A stretch of DNA of 64,000 nt, from positions 267,995,382 through 268,059,381 of the forward strand of contig JBOZIK010000001.1 in assembly GCA_051453625.1 (NCBI GenBank), written 5' to 3'. The DNA is from Welwitschia mirabilis (taxonomy: Eukaryota > Gnetophyta > Gnetopsida > Welwitschiales). Of the stretch, positions 23,666 through 33,002 are shown piece after piece; the stretch's first letter is position 1; every line of letters starts with the position of its first letter. The position numbers and the translations under genes are program-made. The notes beneath the pieces are model-generated. The model did no database searches. It worked only from the letters and a program-made list of their open reading frames with translations, and was not told where the DNA came from.

Positions 23666-25385
23666 TGCGAAAGAATGTGGTGAAGTTATATTAATATATT
23701 GTGAAGCTAGTAAATATAGTTGAAATAGGGTTATAGCAACTAAGAAATGTGATTTTCTAATATTTGTACTAATAATATTAATAATAAAATTTAGAGAAAA
23801 ATGTTATAGTAATGCCATTATAAGACTCTTCCAAAATAACACTACAGGAACATAGTTTGCTGAAATAGGAATACGAAACATTCATTCTCATGATCCCTAA
23901 AAATAGATCAATGATCATCTTATGCTAATGATTAACTAGAGGAGCAATCTTAAAAGCCTTTCTTCATTTAGTCCAATAGGTAACACTAAAGATCTCTTGG
24001 AGAGCGATTTTTAGACTTTTCAACAATTATTTTCATTGGTACTTTTGAAGAAGATATAGTTCCTTGGGCTATTCTACCCTTTTGTCATTTTTAGAGCAAT
24101 CCTTAAGCTGTTAAAGAATCTAGCCCTTTAGATTTCCTTTGATCTTTTTTCCCCTTTCCATAGCATCCTTTGGCATTCTTTCAGACCTTTCTATCTAGAT
24201 GGTAAAATTCATCATGTTTGAAGCAAAACTTTGCAAATAATGTAGTAGAGGCATTTTAAGAAGTAGAATATCATATATCTACCTCTATTTTCTCTGCTTC
24301 TCTGGCCTCTCTTCTCGCCAGCCATCTTTATTTGCAGATTTTATGTACTTTCTGGGGTTCACTACAGTTATGGTTGAAGGAAGATGAAACGTCTTTCATT
24401 GAATTTTGTATTTCTATAGAGAAGGCTGCAAATACTTTTGTTTATGGAATTATGAAGGTTTATCATGGATAAAAAGTGGACGATATGAGAAAAATGAGAC
24501 TAAAAAGAGAATAATAATGGTAGGTTATACGTTCTGTGACTAAAGAAAAGAAGAAATAAGTCACAGCGCAGGGACAAAGGGTCTAACGAATGTTTAAAAG
24601 AAACCATAGATTGAAATAAAATCATCTTTTTAATAGATTCTATATGAGCTACCCTGCATATTCCATTAAATTTAAAAAAAAAACATGAAATTGTAATGAA
24701 AAAGCAGTGTATTCCATCTTTTTAATGAAATTGCCCTGTGTATTCCGCTATGCACTTGGTCAGAGAAGGAAATCATAGTTTTTATTTTATGCTCATAGAG
24801 TGAGAGAGCGTTTGACGTGTCTAGAAATGGAGTCCTAATCTTTCACTTAGTAACTGCATTATAACATTCAGTTAGCAGTTCATGTCTTAGATGGAGTAAT
24901 CAGAAGGTCGAAGTACAAGGAAATTTTCAAATGAAAATGGTGATAAGAAAGTACAAGAAAATACTTCAGTGTGTCTTGAGAATTCCTATACAGAAAGGTT
25001 GCTCGCATACGAAGGTGCTCATTTTGTTGTTAAAGTGCTAAAAATGAAGATGAGGAAGCAAGATATCATACACAATCGTAGAGCTTGAAAGCTATTCAGA
25101 AGAATGCTTTTAAACTATTATGGTATAGATTGCTGGGTGAGATAGAGATTCTCTGAAAAGCCTTACGCAATCAGGCCCAGCAACATGCTAAGTAACGATA
25201 AAAATGTTAGTGAGCACGCTTTAACATCAGTTACTGCTCCCTTCCAATGACTCTGTAAATATCGATCTCATCTCTATTGGGCAGTTTTAAATGGAGATAG
25301 AAGGCTACCAGTGTACCCACTGAGTTCTCACTGGCAGTTTTAGCTCCATTTTGAAATTTCCAAACACATGAAAACATCCTATTTA
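23666..25385. other. Interior of element E, unassigned
   Basis: No gag, protease or pol motif found on either strand. From about 24,340 to 25,930 the DNA retains more CG dinucleotides and is less AT-rich than its surroundings, as expected of formerly unmethylated host sequence. On the minus strand near 24,344 there is a short open reading MAGEKRGQRSREN with a good start context, which I cannot identify. The stretch 24,600-25,380 reads as intron-like between possible exons. Confidence 0.4.
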
Positions 25386-25830
25386 CCTCTTGAAGGGATT
25401 TCTTACTCCAATTATAGCACGAAGAACTTCATCCCTGTTTACTTTAAAATAGAAATCATCAATGTTTTTCTATAGTGCTACACACTCATTGAGCATAGGT
25501 GAAGCCAAAAACCTTCTGAGGAGTTGTAGGCTTAGATATATCAAAAATAGGAATCTCAAGCAGATATGCACAAGTTCCTGGGATTTCTTGAATCATTGCT
25601 GCACATTATAACGAAGACATATGAAAGCATTTGGTCAGATAAAAAGAAATCACAAAATCAAGTTATTAGAAACTAAAGCTTAAAAACCATTAAGCACTAT
25701 TGTTTCAGAATGTTGATGATTTTGGAGATACAGTCCTTGCAACATAAGAGTCATATTCATATTCTTTAAAAATCACCAGCGGCATGCGATTGAACCTATA
25801 AAATTCACAAGCCTCAGAATCAGTCATTTA
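25386..25830 (-). pseudogene. Captured host gene fragment with introns, antisense in element E
   Basis: Three exon-like open blocks on the minus strand. Block 1 (about 25,718-25,828): EACEFYRFNRMPLVIFKEY, running on in frame from an ATG. Block 2 (about 25,510-25,601): after a pyrimidine-rich run and AG, MIQEIPGTCAYLLEIPIFD then SKPTTPQK. Block 3 (about 25,391-25,478): NIDDFYFKVNRDEVLRAIIG then VRNPFK, ending at AG|GTAAAT, a good donor site. Blocks 2 and 3 need a one-base shift or small intron between them, so at least one lesion is present. Codon use and CG content look like a normal plant gene. I do not recognise the protein. The gene is antisense to the LTRs, so its introns would survive passage through element RNA. 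An alternative is that two LTRs of unrelated copies flank genomic DNA. Confidence 0.6.
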
Positions 25831-25931
25831 TCAAACCAATACGTTGGGAGATACAAAACATAGATGAGACATTGATGTCTATCTTACAATAAGTTGTTGA
25901 AGATTAAAAGAATGAGACTTAAAAATTTATT

Positions 25932-26031
25932 NNNNNNNNNNNNNNNNNNNNNNNNNNNNNNNNNNNNNNNNNNNNNNNNNNNNNNNNNNNNNNNNNNNNN
26001 NNNNNNNNNNNNNNNNNNNNNNNNNNNNNNN
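25932..26031. other. Assembly gap (100 N)
   Basis: Placeholder-length gap hiding the start of the 3' LTR of element E and the upstream end of the captured gene. Confidence 0.95.
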
Positions 26032-26900
26032 ATTGTGCATTATAGTTAATAACTATATATAAAAATATTATGGTTAATTAGAGTAATTAAAGTTAGGGTG
26101 TTATAATATACATATATGAGAACCACAGATTGACGAATGAGGCAGTGGACTTCATAGATCACCGAATGAGGCAGTGAAGTGAATAAAATATGAAAATATT
26201 ATATAAGAATCATAGATCAACAAATGAGGTAGTGGGCTTTATAGATCACTGAATGAGGTAATGAAGTAATTAAAATATAAGAAAGTATATGTTTAATTAT
26301 TCTCATTTCATAAGCCTAAGCTCGATGTTCCTATGATACAACTTGTTCTTAAAGATTTTACTCTTGTCCTTCCCATCTTGACATTTGAAAATTTTTATGT
26401 TGTCTTGTCTTTCCTTGCTTAGACCATACTGGGAGCTGTGAAATTTTCATATTTCTTGTTCCATAATTCTTGTATTAAGGAGATTACCTTTTCCAGTTTG
26501 TGTTAAGAAATTGTTTGGAGTAAGACTTGTATACATTTTGAAAATATTGAATTATTTTGTACATCTTTCTTGAGATATTATTTCAATGAAATATGAAGTT
26601 TTACTATGCTTCTCTTATAAAACAAAATTCTTGAGAATTTATCTTGAAATGAAATTTGTAGTTCTTGAAAAACATTGAAATTTCAATGATGTGATTATTA
26701 TGATTGTGAGAATACTTCCCATAATTTTAATTATTATAAATTAGTCATTATTATTCTAGGTTACCTTTAAATAGAAGGATCATTTATTGCTTCATGAAGA
26801 AGAGGCCATATTAAGTAAAGTAATGTTTTTTGATTTTAAAAAGTTAAATGTTAGATATTCAAAAGTAATATCCTTTAAACTTAAAAGAGTGGGTTTTATA
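26032..26900 (+). repeat. 3' LTR of element E (5' end in gap)
   Basis: Matches 22,620-23,502 over most of its length and ends GGGTTTTATA, directly followed by pol of D. About 1.3 kb of the expected LTR is missing or hidden in the gap. Confidence 0.85.
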
Positions 26901-28399
26901 GGAACTCATGAAGAATGAATGATGGTCATCAAAAAAGAATTATAATAATTTATAATAAATGATGTTGAAAAATTAGTAAAAATACTAAAGGATTAAAATG
27001 TAATTGGAACAACATAGATCTTTAAGAATAAGTTTGATGGACATAATTAGGAATAAAGCTAAATTAGTGGTTTAAGGCTATAATCAAATTGAAGAAATAG
27101 ATCTAGAAGACACATTTGCTCTTGTGGCAAGACTAGATAGCATCAAAATTTTTCTTTCCTATGCATCATTCAAAAATTTTAAAGTTTTTCAAACGGATGT
27201 GAAAAGTTCCTTTTTGAATGGAACCCTTAATGAAGAAGTGTATGTGAAGTAGCAACTAGGATTCATAGATATACATAAACCAAACCATGTTTATAGATTT
27301 AAAAAGACTTTGTAGAATTTAAAATAAATACCTAAGGCTTGGTATGAAAAACTGATAACGTTTCTTGAAGAAAATCATTATGCACGTAAAGTAGTGAATA
27401 AAACTCTCCTTGTCAAGAAACTTAAGCAAGATTATATTATCATTCAGATCTATGTTAATGATATCATTTTTGGAGCCTTAAAGGTAAATCTCTCAAAAGT
27501 GTTTGCTAACATTATGATAACATAATTTAAGATGAGTATACTTGGTAAGGTAAGCATATTTTTTAGTCTACAAATTAAATAAATAAAATAGTTATTTTCA
27601 TCTCTGAATAAAAATACTCAAAAAGGTTAATTAATTAATTTGGAGTTGAAACTGCAAAATCAACTAACATTCCTATGTTAACTTCATAAAAGGTCAGCAT
27701 TGATGATCATGAAAAATTAGTGGATCAAAAAATTTATAGGAGCATGATAAGGATTTTATTATATTTAACTACTGGTAGAATTAACATAATGTTTAATGTT
27801 ATTGTGTATGCTAGATATTAGATTAAACTAGAGAAATCACACCTCCAAATTATCAAAACAACTATAAAGTATATAAAATATATGAGTGACTATTGGCTAT
27901 GTATCCCATAAGAACATCTTTTAAACTTGCAGGTTTTAGTGATATGAACAGGGTTGTATGCAAAGATGATCAAAAAAGAACTAATGAAAATTATTTCTTT
28001 CTAGGATCATACTTCGTAGAATAGACAAATAAGAAGCAAAATTGTATTTATCTCTTTACAATAGAAGTAGAATGCATAACAGCAAGAAGTTGTTATACCC
28101 ATCTTCTATAGATTAAAAAAATGCTTAAAGAATTTGGAGTTAACCATGATTTAGTACCAATCTTTTGTCATAATAAAAGTGCAATTAATATCTCAAAAAA
28201 CTTTGTTCAACATTTTTGCGCTAAACATATTAAACTTAGACATCATTTTCTTAGAGACCAAGCAGTAAAAGGTAATATTTTCATGAATTTTATAAACACT
28301 ACTCAACAATTAGCTACTATCTTTATGAAACCCCTAAATGTTGAAAAATTTTTAAATCTTCATCATGATCTGGGATTTGTTTCTCTATTATCTAATTGA
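26901..28399 (+). pseudogene. Copia reverse transcriptase and RNase H, 3' part of broken pol (element D)
   Basis: Resumes D's pol after E. Blocks in order: FKNKFDGHN near 27,020; EDTFALVARLDSIKIFLSYA near 27,100; KVFQTDVKSSFLNGTLNEEV near 27,185; PNHVYRFKKTL near 27,285; active site IQIYVNDIIFGA near 27,445, where YVDD has become YVND; then RNase H (GSYFVE*TNKKQN; IYLFTIEVECITA) with an open final stretch 28,121-28,399: SAINISKNFVQHFCAKHIKL (family SAInisKNPVqHsRTKHI) and RHHFLRD. The last block is the best preserved piece of D. The extra ORF follows at 28,796. Confidence 0.9.
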
Positions 28400-28795
28400 A
28401 AGTAAAATGATTAACTAAATTTCTAATTTAGTCAACTAGGCCTAAAGAAGTTTCATCTACTAGAATTTAACCAAATCACTTGGACTCTGCTCAAAAAAAA
28501 TAAAAATAAGTTGGATTAAATGAACTGTAGTCCTAGTTAATCAAACTTAGAAACTTTTACACCTGTGTGTCAATGGGTCAACCAAATCATACTCTAATTG
28601 ACTAGTCCTATAGGGTTAATCATCAAAGACAGGCTTTAGACCACATTTTTTCCTCATATTTAGCTTATTTCACCCCTTATAAAGTTGTTTTAGAACCCTA
28701 TCTACCTCATTTCCATCTATCTCCTTATCTCCTTTAGTTTTTATCAATTTTTGTCCTACTTCTTTGGTCTTCAGCATGTGTCACATGTCTTTATA
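28400..28795 (+). other. Post-pol spacer of element D
   Basis: Non-coding spacer between RNase H and the extra ORF, with several GTCAACC/GTTGACT phrases (decayed GTCGACC motif) as in F and H. Confidence 0.6.
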
Positions 28796-29821
28796 ATAGA
28801 AAGATCCTTAAGAAGATCAAGAAAAAAAGACATAGCAATTAAAGATCTAGGCTATTTCTACTCAAGAATATTAGATGAATCCTTGGATACATTTTCTAAG
28901 AAGTTTGAAAAGAAATGTGTTTTTCAAAAAAGGACAATAGCTTTAGGAGAACTCAAAGAACTTAGGGAGGTGATAAGGTTACTTAATGATCTAGATCTTT
29001 CTTATTTTCTTAAGATTTTTGGATTGGTATATCCTTTCGTCCCTCACATATTTTATTGCAATACCTCTTATGATGCAGATTGTTCTACTCTTTATATGCT
29101 TGTTTTATAGAAGAAAATAAGAGTTACCTCAAATTTGATAGCCTCTCCCTGAAATATTTCTAGATGAGATCATAAGCAGTTCTGACCCTTGGGTGACTCC
29201 ATGGAGGACAAGGTTAAAGTCACTATGGAACTCTATGATAGAATCATATGATGGAAAACTACCCTTTCCACTTCCCATCTCATTTTCAAATATCCTTTTC
29301 TTCATTTAGTTTTTACTTGTAATGTTTTATCTCTTACTAGTTATTATGATAAGACCTCAAACTATTGTGCTTATCTTTTGTATTTGATGGAAACATATCA
29401 CTTCATTGATGCTTTTTCCATTATTTTTAAGAATATGGTCTCGCATTTGGAATATGATAAGACTCTAGCTCTTTTTAATTCCATATTAATTAGAAACATA
29501 CATTACTATTTTAGGGCCCAATTATACCACAAGCTTGAAAACTTGACTTCTATTTCTTCCATTAGATATGTCACTTTGTCACAAATGCATAATTTCTATG
29601 GAACTAAGAAATCCTCAAAATATTATTCTCCTCAGTAGCCTTTTCTAAAGAGACTCTTTCATACCTGAAGAGTCTTGACTCACACACACACATCACGTAA
29701 GGGAGGAATTCATTACAATTGGTTATGAAATTGTGTAAAAGCTAGTAGTTCTTAGCATAAGGTAGCAAAAGAAGAAAAAGATGATGAACCAGATTTTGAG
29801 GAAGAGAAGGAGTTAGATTAA
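28796..29821 (+). pseudogene. Extra ORF downstream of pol (element D)
   Basis: Homologue of the extra ORF of F in the same place. The start codon is now ATA (position 28,796), so the block begins with RSLRRSRKKDIAIKDLGYFY. It continues FSKKFEKKCVFQK, LGELKELREVIRLLNDLDLS, YPFVPHIFYCNTSYDAD; after a damaged stretch an open run (29,378-29,638) has FKNMVSHLEYDKTLALFNSI and LYHKLENLTSISSIRYVTLS. The C-terminus is acidic (EEKDDEPDFEEEKELD) and stops at 29,821. F and D differ in many residues but keep the same block order, so the protein was under constraint before decay. It resembles the 'putative plant transposon protein' group; function unknown. Not an evident envelope: I see no signal peptide or clear membrane anchor. 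Confidence 0.78.
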
Positions 29822-30180
29822 GTCTATTGTTATTATTTTTCTTTTCTCTTCTTTATCATGTTAAAAGAGTGATAAAATAGTCTATGTTTTAAATAAAAAA
29901 CATATTTTCTAAACTTTTTTAAGCATTATTATTATAACTTAGTTATAATCTTTTAATTAGTATTATTATACTACTTTATTTACTAGAAGTAATGAATGCA
30001 ATATTTTTTGAAAAATATGCCTCTAAAATATTTACAATTTTTATCTTTGCAAAAAGATTATAAATACTTATGTTAAATAAAAAATATTATTGTTATGGTT
30101 AAAAGTACTTCATGTTTTTTTGTGGGTATATCATGAGGGAAAGTTCTCCACATAAGCTTGATTCTTTTTAATATAGTTTT

Positions 30181-30203
30181 CCATCAATGTCAAAGAGGGA
30201 AAT
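30181..30203 (+). other. Polypurine tract of element D
   Basis: CCATCAATGTCAAAGAGGGA then AAT, immediately before the 3' LTR. The CATCAAT..AAAGGGGA phrase is shared with F and H. Confidence 0.78.
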
Positions 30204-31389
30204 TGTTAATTTATATGGCCAAGTTGATATTAAACTAATAAATTTGATATGGTATAATATGTTTCAAACATTTTAAGAAACTAAAGTCATTACAAGATAA
30301 AAGAAATACGATATTTTTTACTAGCTTTATGAGAACTAAAAGTACAATCAATTTATAAAGGAGTTGATCAAATCTATGAGGGATCAACTAGACATATGCT
30401 AAAAATATCTTGCTACATCAAATTAATAAGGGATTAACCAAATGTCAACCTAATGTAGTTGATAATATTTCATAGGGTTTAACCAAACCTAAGCTAAAAA
30501 CATTATCTTATCATCAAATTAAAAAGTGATTGACTAGAATGAAATGGGATCAATTGAACCTAGACTTAAAGCATTTAACTAGATTCTAGATAGGGTCAAT
30601 TGGACTATGAGATATAAGGTAATTAGATCAACTGAAAGAACATGAGACCAACTAACTTAAGTAATGGTAATTAATGAGGTTAATAGGATTCTTTGAGGAG
30701 TGAACCAGTTGTAATGCAAATAAAACTTTTTAGCTTATTTTCCTAGACATTGTCTTCTTATTTTTTTTACCATTAAAGTATCAAGTTTATTTATAAATAT
30801 TAAAAATATATTTTATATATAATCTAAATGAATTAAAATTTTTAGGGACTTTTTGATTGAATAAAAAGAAAAAGCATACATTTGTATAATTAATATTTGT
30901 TGGTTAAGAGGTTGCACTATATAGACTTGCATTTATAAATTTTCTTACAGATAGTGTATTTCTAACTTTGTTATACTTCAAATTTGGTCAAGTCAGTGCA
31001 TTCAAGCATACTATTATCACTGATATCTTTGATCTATAGAGGTTCATACTTAGCCTCAAAAAGTCTATTTGTAAATGTTGCAAATAAACCTAAGAAACTG
31101 GGAAAGAAAGCAACAAGCATCTAGATCAGCTTAGGGTTGAAGCTAATAGCTAAGAGTAGAGTAGGGTGTTTTTCCAAACCACTATAAATCTTTGTGTCAA
31201 GTGATATTATTTGGTATTTTCTAGTTTTAGTTATTTTCATGCTCTTTTATTCATTTGATCTCATTTGATAATACTTAGGTCCTTAATTTAAATGCATAAA
31301 TATTTCTGGTGTAATTCTTAAGGGGTAAATTTTATATTGTAAATTCTATTCATCCTTTTATGCCCTACTCTAGGTTTTTAGATCCTACA
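30204..31389 (+). repeat. 3' LTR of element D
   Basis: 1,186 bp, starts TGTTAATTTATATGGCC and ends GATCCTACA; pairs with 9,046-10,191. Followed by TACCC, the right target duplication. The U3 motifs are even more decayed than in the 5' LTR. Confidence 0.9.
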
Positions 31390-31394
31390 TACCC
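31390..31394. other. Target-site duplication of element D, right copy
   Basis: TACCC, identical to 9,041-9,045. Confidence 0.85.
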
Positions 31395-32466
31395 CTTATG
31401 TTATTGTTTCTTACGACCTTATACATCACAAAACCTTTACTTATCTTATTAACCCCAATTTTGATTAAGCCTAATTGACAATATGACTTGTGTTAACTTT
31501 TAACTATAATTTGAGATTTTTAAATAAGAAATTAAAACTAATTAGGGTAACTAATTATTTGAAATTTAGGTAGTAATACTCTCTAAAGTAAGTCCCAAGG
31601 TATCAGGACTGAACCTCTAGAAAGAAAAGTGAAAAATGTGCATAAATATGATTATTTTATCCGTCCTAGTTGTATGTAACTAGATTACTTAAATTGTTGT
31701 GGAATAAATAAGAAAGAAAGATAATGTAAAAATGAGGTCTTAATCACTTTTTGATTACTTTGGCATTGTACTCTTATATTTTTTTGATTATACATCTTAC
31801 ATTGACAATGACTCTTGGATTATTTTGGAAATACCTCTTGAATTGTTTTGACATTACATCCTCAAAATATCTCATTTACATCTTGAATATTATTATGATT
31901 CTTTTCTTATATTTGGGAATCTTATACCTATTTATTCTTTGCCATGGACCATGCTAGAGATCATAAAGGAATATAGTTCTCACATTGTACTTGCATGTGT
32001 AGGAAATCTATAAAGGAGGATTCAGAAATGAGTTGATTATTATAATACATTGGGTGTGATATTCATGTTTTTTTATTTAGTTACCTACATATTATTTAAA
32101 GAACCTTGTGTTCTAGATCTTTGTTATAAGTATTGTTGCATTCTCGTTATTGTACTTTCTCACTATTATACTTGAATTTATCTAGATATAAAGAAGTAAT
32201 TATTTTTAATTATACAAAGAAATTATATGAGTTAGTTATTTGCTTTTTCTATAATGTTACTTGAGAATTTTATTTGTGTAAGTACCTCATAGGTCATTTA
32301 TTTTTGATCCATAACCTATATCACAGATTGTATATTCACAAATAATATGCAGTTAATATTATATGCTTATTTATTATTTATAGTTAAAAATGTTCTTTAG
32401 TGTTTTAAAACATGATAAGATTTTAATTAATGCATAGTCATATTGAGGAATATTGAGGATGTTATA
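31395..32466 (+). repeat. Right part of the split 5' LTR of element C
   Basis: Continues the LTR interrupted at 9,045. It ends GATGTTATA at a primer-binding site. A block at 31,945-32,000 ('catgctagag...agttctcac...tgtaggaaatc') resembles 22,940-23,000 in the LTR of E, supporting one family. Confidence 0.55.
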
Positions 32467-32481
32467 TTTAGGTATCAGAGC
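32467..32481 (+). other. Primer-binding site of element C, first copy
   Basis: TTTAGGTATCAGAGC follows the LTR end; initiator tRNA-Met type with one G-to-A change. Confidence 0.75.
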
Positions 32482-32528
32482 ATTATGTGAAGGTTGTTAA
32501 AGTTTTGGGTTTTACAATGGATGTTACA

Positions 32529-32543
32529 TTTTGGTATCATAGC
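32529..32543 (+). other. Primer-binding-site-like copy in the leader of element C
   Basis: TTTTGGTATCATAGC, about 62 bp after the first copy and preceded by the same GATGTTACA phrase. The LTR end plus primer site appears to be tandemly duplicated here. Confidence 0.65.
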
Positions 32544-32690
32544 CTAGGTTGTGATTTCACTAGGAATAATTGTGCTAAAGACATTATAAATTTCAACAAT
32601 AGATCCTGGGGTATGATTTCAATAGGCATAGTAATTGAGAAGGCATTACACATTTTAACATTAGATCTTGGGTTACAATTTCAACATTAA
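32543..32690 (+). repeat. Tandem leader repeats of element C
   Basis: Units of about 62 bp starting 'cctaggttgtgatttcacta' (32,543), 'cctggggtatgatttcaata' (32,605) and 'cttgggttacaatttcaaca' (32,667), with 'ttcaacaatagat' or 'ttaacattagat' closing each. Shared with element E. Confidence 0.8.
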
Positions 32691-32753
32691 AACCTAAATT
32701 TTTGATCATGAATAAATAATAGAAGTGAATACTTTCGCACTAAAGGAATGCAT

Positions 32754-32825
<72 letters not shown>

Positions 32826-32925
32826 NNNNNNNNNNNNNNNNNNNNNNNNNNNNNNNNNNNNNNNNNNNNNNNNNNNNNNNNNNNNNNNNNNNNNNNNNNN
32901 NNNNNNNNNNNNNNNNNNNNNNNNN

Positions 32926-32958
<33 letters not shown>

Positions 32959-33002
32959 GCATGCATGCATGTACGCATACACACATGCACATGCGCACAC
33001 AT
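32754..33002 (+). repeat. (CA)n microsatellite with 100-N gap
   Basis: Long CA repeat at 32,754-32,825 and 32,926-32,955, ending in imperfect 'atgcatgcatgcatgtacgcat'. The gap at 32,826-32,925 is an unsequenced part of the repeat. Open frames here encode only alternating dipeptides and are not genes. Confidence 0.95.

Larger units (their letters stand above)
13316..26900 (+). mobile_element. Element E: LTR element carrying a host gene fragment
   Basis: Inserted in the pol gene of D. The left end is TGAAACTATC at 13,316, the right end GGGTTTTATA at 26,900. Flanks GGGGC (13,311-13,315) and GGAAC (26,901-26,905) look like a 5-bp target duplication with two G-to-A changes, and discounting one copy puts D's pol back in frame. 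The 5' LTR is about 2.2 kb without nested element F and ends at 23,502. A primer-binding site and short leader repeats follow. The 3' LTR is only visible from the gap at 26,031 onward. The roughly 2.4 kb interior shows no gag or pol motif; instead it has a CG-richer stretch with antisense exons of a host gene. It is therefore a non-autonomous element. Its relation to C rests on similar LTRs and leaders. Confidence 0.75.
9046..31389 (+). mobile_element. Element D: SIRE/Maximus-like Ty1/copia retrotransposon, interrupted
   Basis: Complete but broken copia element of 22.3 kb, of which about 13.6 kb is a nested insertion (element E with F inside). It runs 5' LTR, primer-binding site, gag, protease, integrase, [insertion], RT, RNase H, an extra ORF with acidic tail, polypurine tract and 3' LTR. 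TACCC at 9,041-9,045 and 31,390-31,394 is a perfect 5-bp target duplication, which confirms both ends. The gag layout (UBN2-type domain, zinc knuckle, coiled coil) and the extra ORF downstream of pol are typical of the SIRE lineage. It sits in the LTR of element C. Confidence 0.92.

Noticed and set aside
28796-29821. Extra ORF considered as a viral-type envelope gene
   Set aside because: No signal peptide, transmembrane anchor or fusion-type segment is visible; the tail is acidic and soluble in character.
9046-31389. Reading the LTRs at 9,046 and 30,204 as two solo LTRs
   Set aside because: The perfect shared TACCC duplication and the gag-to-extra-ORF order on the same strand show one element.
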